NCBI GenBank assembly: GCA_041687295.1
Contig: JAWLCG010000220.1
Location: 1 to 8,578, forward strand
Direction: 5' to 3'
Length of the DNA stretch: 8,578 nt
Source of the DNA: JAWLCG01 sp041687295
GTDB lineage: Bacteria > Planctomycetota > Phycisphaerae > SM23-33 > FEN-1343
Below, piece after piece: positions 6,145 through 8,578 of this stretch; positions within the stretch are counted from its first letter, which is position 1, and each line of letters begins with the position of its first letter. The translations under genes and the position numbers were made by a program. Under the pieces are notes generated by a model. That model made no database searches. It was not told the origin of the DNA and saw only the letters and a program-made list of their open reading frames with translations.

Positions 6145-8196
6145 TTAGCCCGGGAAGATCAGGTATTCCTTGGGGGCCATGCCGGTCGAGCCGTAGTAGA
6201 GGGCGCCGATGCCCATGAAGATCAGGCCGCCCAGCAGGTCGCCGGCGATCACGCCGACCATGATGGGCTTGGCCTTCTGGTAGCCCTGCCCGCCGGTGAT
6301 GCGGGTGATGGCGACCTTGACCGCCCAGCCCACCAGGAAGCTGATGGCGAATACGGCCATGGGGTAGGTGCCCCAGGCCAGGAAGATGATCGGGTGGATG
6401 GGCCACCAGGGGAATCGCAGTCGGGCCAGGCTGAAGGTGACCGCCAGGGCCAGGCCCACGCCGGCCGCCGCCAGGAACCGCGGGTTCGGGTCGGCCGCCA
6501 GCAGTCGGCCCCAGCCGCCGGTTGAGCCTTCGCTCAGGGCGATCGAGGTCTCGAGCTGGTCGCCGGCCCTGAGACTGTTGATGCCCTTGACGCCCAGGTC
6601 GTAGGGCATCTTGGGCACGGAGTTCGCTGCCCAGCCATCGCTGGGGGGCTTGCCGTAGTTGTAGTTAGCCCACAGCACCAGCGGCACGGCCACCGCCACG
6701 GCCATGGCGAACACGCCGATCGCGCTCCAGCCGACGCGGCTGGGCTTGACCTTCTGGTCGTCGGCGATCTTCAGGCCATTGACGATGAAGGGCATCAGCG
6801 CCTCACGCGGGTCGACCGACATGACCACCGTGAACAGCCCCAGGATCATCAGCCCCTGCGGGCCCAGGGCCTCGTAGCCGAACAGGCCCACCATCACGGC
6901 CATCGGGCCCCAGTAGGGCTGGATCCAGAACAGGCCTCCCTCGGCCGTCATGCGGGCCATCACCAGGAACAGCAGCAGCACGAGCATGACGCCCAGGATC
7001 GCCAGCGGCGCCTCCAGGCCCAGGCTCATCAGCATCCAGACCAGTCCGGCGCAGGCGGCCAGGAAGCCGCGGCACGCCCAGGCCGCCCAGGGCTCGGCGT
7101 CGCTGCTGGCGCGGAACGTGATCGCCCGCCGCAGCACCTGCCAGTAGTACCGCCGGCCCGTGTATCCCAGCAGAATCGCGATGCCCAGAAAGCTGCCGAA
7201 CCGCTGCCACTGGGGCAGGCCGCCCTCCATGTCCGTGCCGGCGATGTTCACGCCGCCGGTTACGAAGGCCATGCCCACCAGCACGCCCAGCAGGTGCGAC
7301 AGGCCCAGGCTCAGGCCCACGTCGCTGGCCAGGAAGAAGCTGAAGGCGACCACCGTCGGGAACAGTTGAGGCCGAAGAACGAACGAACCGAACGGCGCAC
7401 TGTAGATGTCCGGGAACCGGCTGCTGATGGCCGTGAAGTCGAACTGCAGCGGCACCTGGATGCTCCGCGTGTTCCAGGCGTAGTAGCCGTTGACGATACG
7501 GATGGCCAGGATCACCGCCAGACCGATCCAGAACAGCCGGTTGCGGAAGATCGAGCCCATCGCGTGGTTCTCGTCCTGCTCCACCAGGCTCTCGGCGAAG
7601 GCGGCAATGGGGTAGCGCAGGCGCTCGTGGTGCGACCACTGGCGGTGCAGGACCATGCTCAGCGTGATGACGGCGACCGACAGCAGCATCAGCATCGGCA
7701 GCCAGATCGACAGCGGCTGCTTCCAGCCCTCCCACGGCACGCCGTGGAGGCTGATGTTCTCCTGCCCGACGCGCTGGCCGGCCAGGAAGTTGTCCACCAC
7801 GGCCGGGTCCATCTGCCCGCCGGCGGGCAATAACTGCGGGGGCACGTAGCTGAGCACGTTGGCCTGCTGCCAACTGGGGTTGCTCTCGTTGTACTGGATG
7901 GGCATCACCAGCGTCGTGGTGAAGGTCCGCATGAAGCCGGCCCCCGGCACCGCGCAGCTGACCAGGGCGAAGGCCGTGATCACCGCCAGCTCCGCCGGGC
8001 GCAGACGCCAGGCGCGGTTCATCTTGTACAGCACCGGGTTGACCAGCAGCACCACCAGGATCAGCAGCCCGAAGACGCTGATCGGCAGGTAGTTGCCTAC
8101 CAGGCTGGTCAGACGCATGTACCCGTTGTTGAAGTAGCCGACCCCGGCGATAAACATCGCGGCCAGCAACCCGAGGATCACCGCGCGTACAGACAT
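6145..8196 (-). CDS. DUF6785/DUF6784-type OPT-like polytopic membrane protein
   Basis: 683 residues, start ATG 8196-8194 with AGGAG 6 nt upstream, stop TAA. About 14-16 hydrophobic segments: near 5-25, 37-57 and 68-88; a soluble loop about 95-160; then about 163-183, 220-240, 277-313 (two), 333-350, 372-393, 396-413, 430-460 (two), 488-510, 573-590, 602-630 (two) and 643-667. A loop at 515-570 is hydrophilic. Family-like blocks include RPAELAVITAF (66-76), ARMTAEGGLFW (414-424) and FPWWPIHPI (595-603). Family knowledge: such proteins are common in Planctomycetota, Verrucomicrobiota and Armatimonadota, carry DUF6785 and DUF6784, and distantly resemble oligopeptide transporters (OPT). The substrate is unknown. 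It stands alone here, without solute-binding or ATPase partners, consistent with a secondary transporter. Confident of an intact membrane protein and of the DUF assignment; transport is inference. Confidence 0.83.
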   Translation of the reverse strand: MSVRAVILGLLAAMFIAGVGYFNNGYMRLTSLVGNYLPISVFGLLILVVLLVNPVLYKMNRAWRLRPAELAVITAFALVSCAVPGAGFMRTFTTTLVMPIQYNESNPSWQQANVLSYVPPQLLPAGGQMDPAVVDNFLAGQRVGQENISLHGVPWEGWKQPLSIWLPMLMLLSVAVITLSMVLHRQWSHHERLRYPIAAFAESLVEQDENHAMGSIFRNRLFWIGLAVILAIRIVNGYYAWNTRSIQVPLQFDFTAISSRFPDIYSAPFGSFVLRPQLFPTVVAFSFFLASDVGLSLGLSHLLGVLVGMAFVTGGVNIAGTDMEGGLPQWQRFGSFLGIAILLGYTGRRYYWQVLRRAITFRASSDAEPWAAWACRGFLAACAGLVWMLMSLGLEAPLAILGVMLVLLLFLVMARMTAEGGLFWIQPYWGPMAVMVGLFGYEALGPQGLMILGLFTVVMSVDPREALMPFIVNGLKIADDQKVKPSRVGWSAIGVFAMAVAVAVPLVLWANYNYGKPPSDGWAANSVPKMPYDLGVKGINSLRAGDQLETSIALSEGSTGGWGRLLAADPNPRFLAAAGVGLALAVTFSLARLRFPWWPIHPIIFLAWGTYPMAVFAISFLVGWAVKVAITRITGGQGYQKAKPIMVGVIAGDLLGGLIFMGIGALYYGSTGMAPKEYLIFPG

Positions 8197-8288
8197 CCCG
8201 AACTCCTATGCGAGTCACCGGTCGACGGACGACCGGCCCTGTCCTGAATCGGCCGCCGGGGCGCTCCCGTTGGCCCTGCGCAGGGGGC

Positions 8289-8294
8289 ATTGTA
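8289..8294 (-). promoter_or_regulatory. Candidate -10 box of the membrane-protein gene
   Basis: On the minus strand TACAAT lies about 93 nt before the start codon, matching five of six consensus bases. The hexamer 17 bp upstream (TTTCGC) is a poor -35, so this may depend on an activator or another sigma factor. It is the best box in the gap, which otherwise contains GC-rich hairpins. Confidence 0.4.
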
Positions 8295-8408
8295 AGGGAA
8301 ACCCGTGCCGGGCGAAACCAAGAATTCGACCCCGGCCGGGGGCAGCGAACACCCGTAGAACCCGCCCCGCCCGGCGAGGTTCCTGCCCATTTTCCGCCCC
8401 AGCCCAAC

Positions 8409-8450
8409 CGGGGACGGCCAGGGGCGCCCGACAAACGCCCCCCCGTCCCG
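8409..8450. other. Long GC-rich hairpin upstream of the membrane-protein gene
   Basis: Inner stem GGGGCG (8421-8426)/CGCCCC (8436-8441) with a 9-nt loop. Outer stem pairs CGGG-ACGG (8409-8417, one G bulged) with CCGTCCCG (8443-8450). There is no U-run, so it is not a classic terminator. A separate 12-bp palindrome, CCCCGGCCGGGG, sits at 8330-8341. I see no gene in 8197-8578. Confidence 0.4.
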
Positions 8451-8539
8451 AGTGCTGAGGCTGCGGCGTTTGCAGCCACGTCTTGCAGCGCCGGTTCGTC
8501 AGTCGTACCAACCAATGGAGGCCCAGGGCGCGAGCGCCG

Positions 8540-8578
8540 TATGGAGTGCGGCGGCCTTGACGCCGCTTTGGATCGCTG
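8540..8578. repeat. Dispersed hairpin repeat, copy 2, cut by window edge
   Basis: Nearly the same as 5886-5924 in the same orientation: TATGGAGTGCGGCGG then CCTTGACGCCGCTTTGGATCG. Stem GCGGCG (8548-8553)/CGCCGC (8561-8566) is unchanged while the loop gains one C (GCCTTGA). A small GGCG/CGCC hairpin with loop CGAG (8527-8538) directly precedes it. The element may continue beyond the right edge. Confidence 0.75.

Noticed and set aside
4142..6406. A 754-codon minus-strand open frame (and a similar 455-codon one at 3294-4661)
   Set aside because: Both are antisense to kinase genes with clear catalytic motifs, and the long one also crosses the terminator. Low-complexity shadows.
6803..8515. A 570-codon minus-strand open frame
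   Set aside because: It lies in another frame of the membrane-protein gene and is rich in Gly, Arg and Pro, without domain signal.
1..8578. CRISPR array, insertion sequence, phage or toxin-antitoxin genes
   Set aside because: No regularly spaced direct repeats, transposase, integrase or small paired genes were seen.

Overview
The window is GC-rich bacterial DNA with five protein genes, one of them cut by the left edge, separated by short structured intergenic gaps. Three things suggest an uncultured member of the Planctomycetota or a related PVC-type lineage: a GH106-like glycoside hydrolase, a very large DUF6785/OPT-like membrane protein, and a dispersed hairpin repeat. That assignment is inference from protein families and sequence style. 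No rRNA or other marker gene is present.

Layout from left to right. A minus-strand glycoside hydrolase (1-1721) runs off the left edge. A 319-bp divergent intergenic region follows, containing the only AT-rich island of the window and a TATAAT box. On the plus strand come a two-domain KaiC-like ATPase (2041-3537) and, overlapping it by 4 nt (ATGA), a soluble histidine kinase with a degenerate N-terminal receiver-like domain (3534-4637). A second soluble kinase, a PAS protein with a five-cysteine cluster (4736-5881), has its own sigma70-like promoter in a 98-bp gap. Then comes a 263-bp convergent intergenic region with a hairpin repeat, a cascade of hairpins (two of which exclude each other) and a bidirectional intrinsic terminator. 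A minus-strand polytopic membrane protein (6145-8196) follows. The last 382 bp contain its likely promoter, a long hairpin and, at the right edge, a second copy of the hairpin repeat.

The centre is a signalling block. The KaiC-like ATPase and its coupled kinase look like one translationally coupled module without KaiA or KaiB; the PAS kinase may be an additional input. No response regulator, HPt protein or output domain is in view, so both kinases are orphans here. The flanking genes look metabolic (polysaccharide breakdown on the left, uncharacterised transport on the right), and nothing in the sequence links them directly to the signalling genes. The most unusual points are the loss of the catalytic glutamate pair in the first KaiC domain while the second stays intact, the pseudo-receiver on the partner kinase, the cysteine-rich insertion in the PAS kinase, and the structured repeat between the convergent genes.
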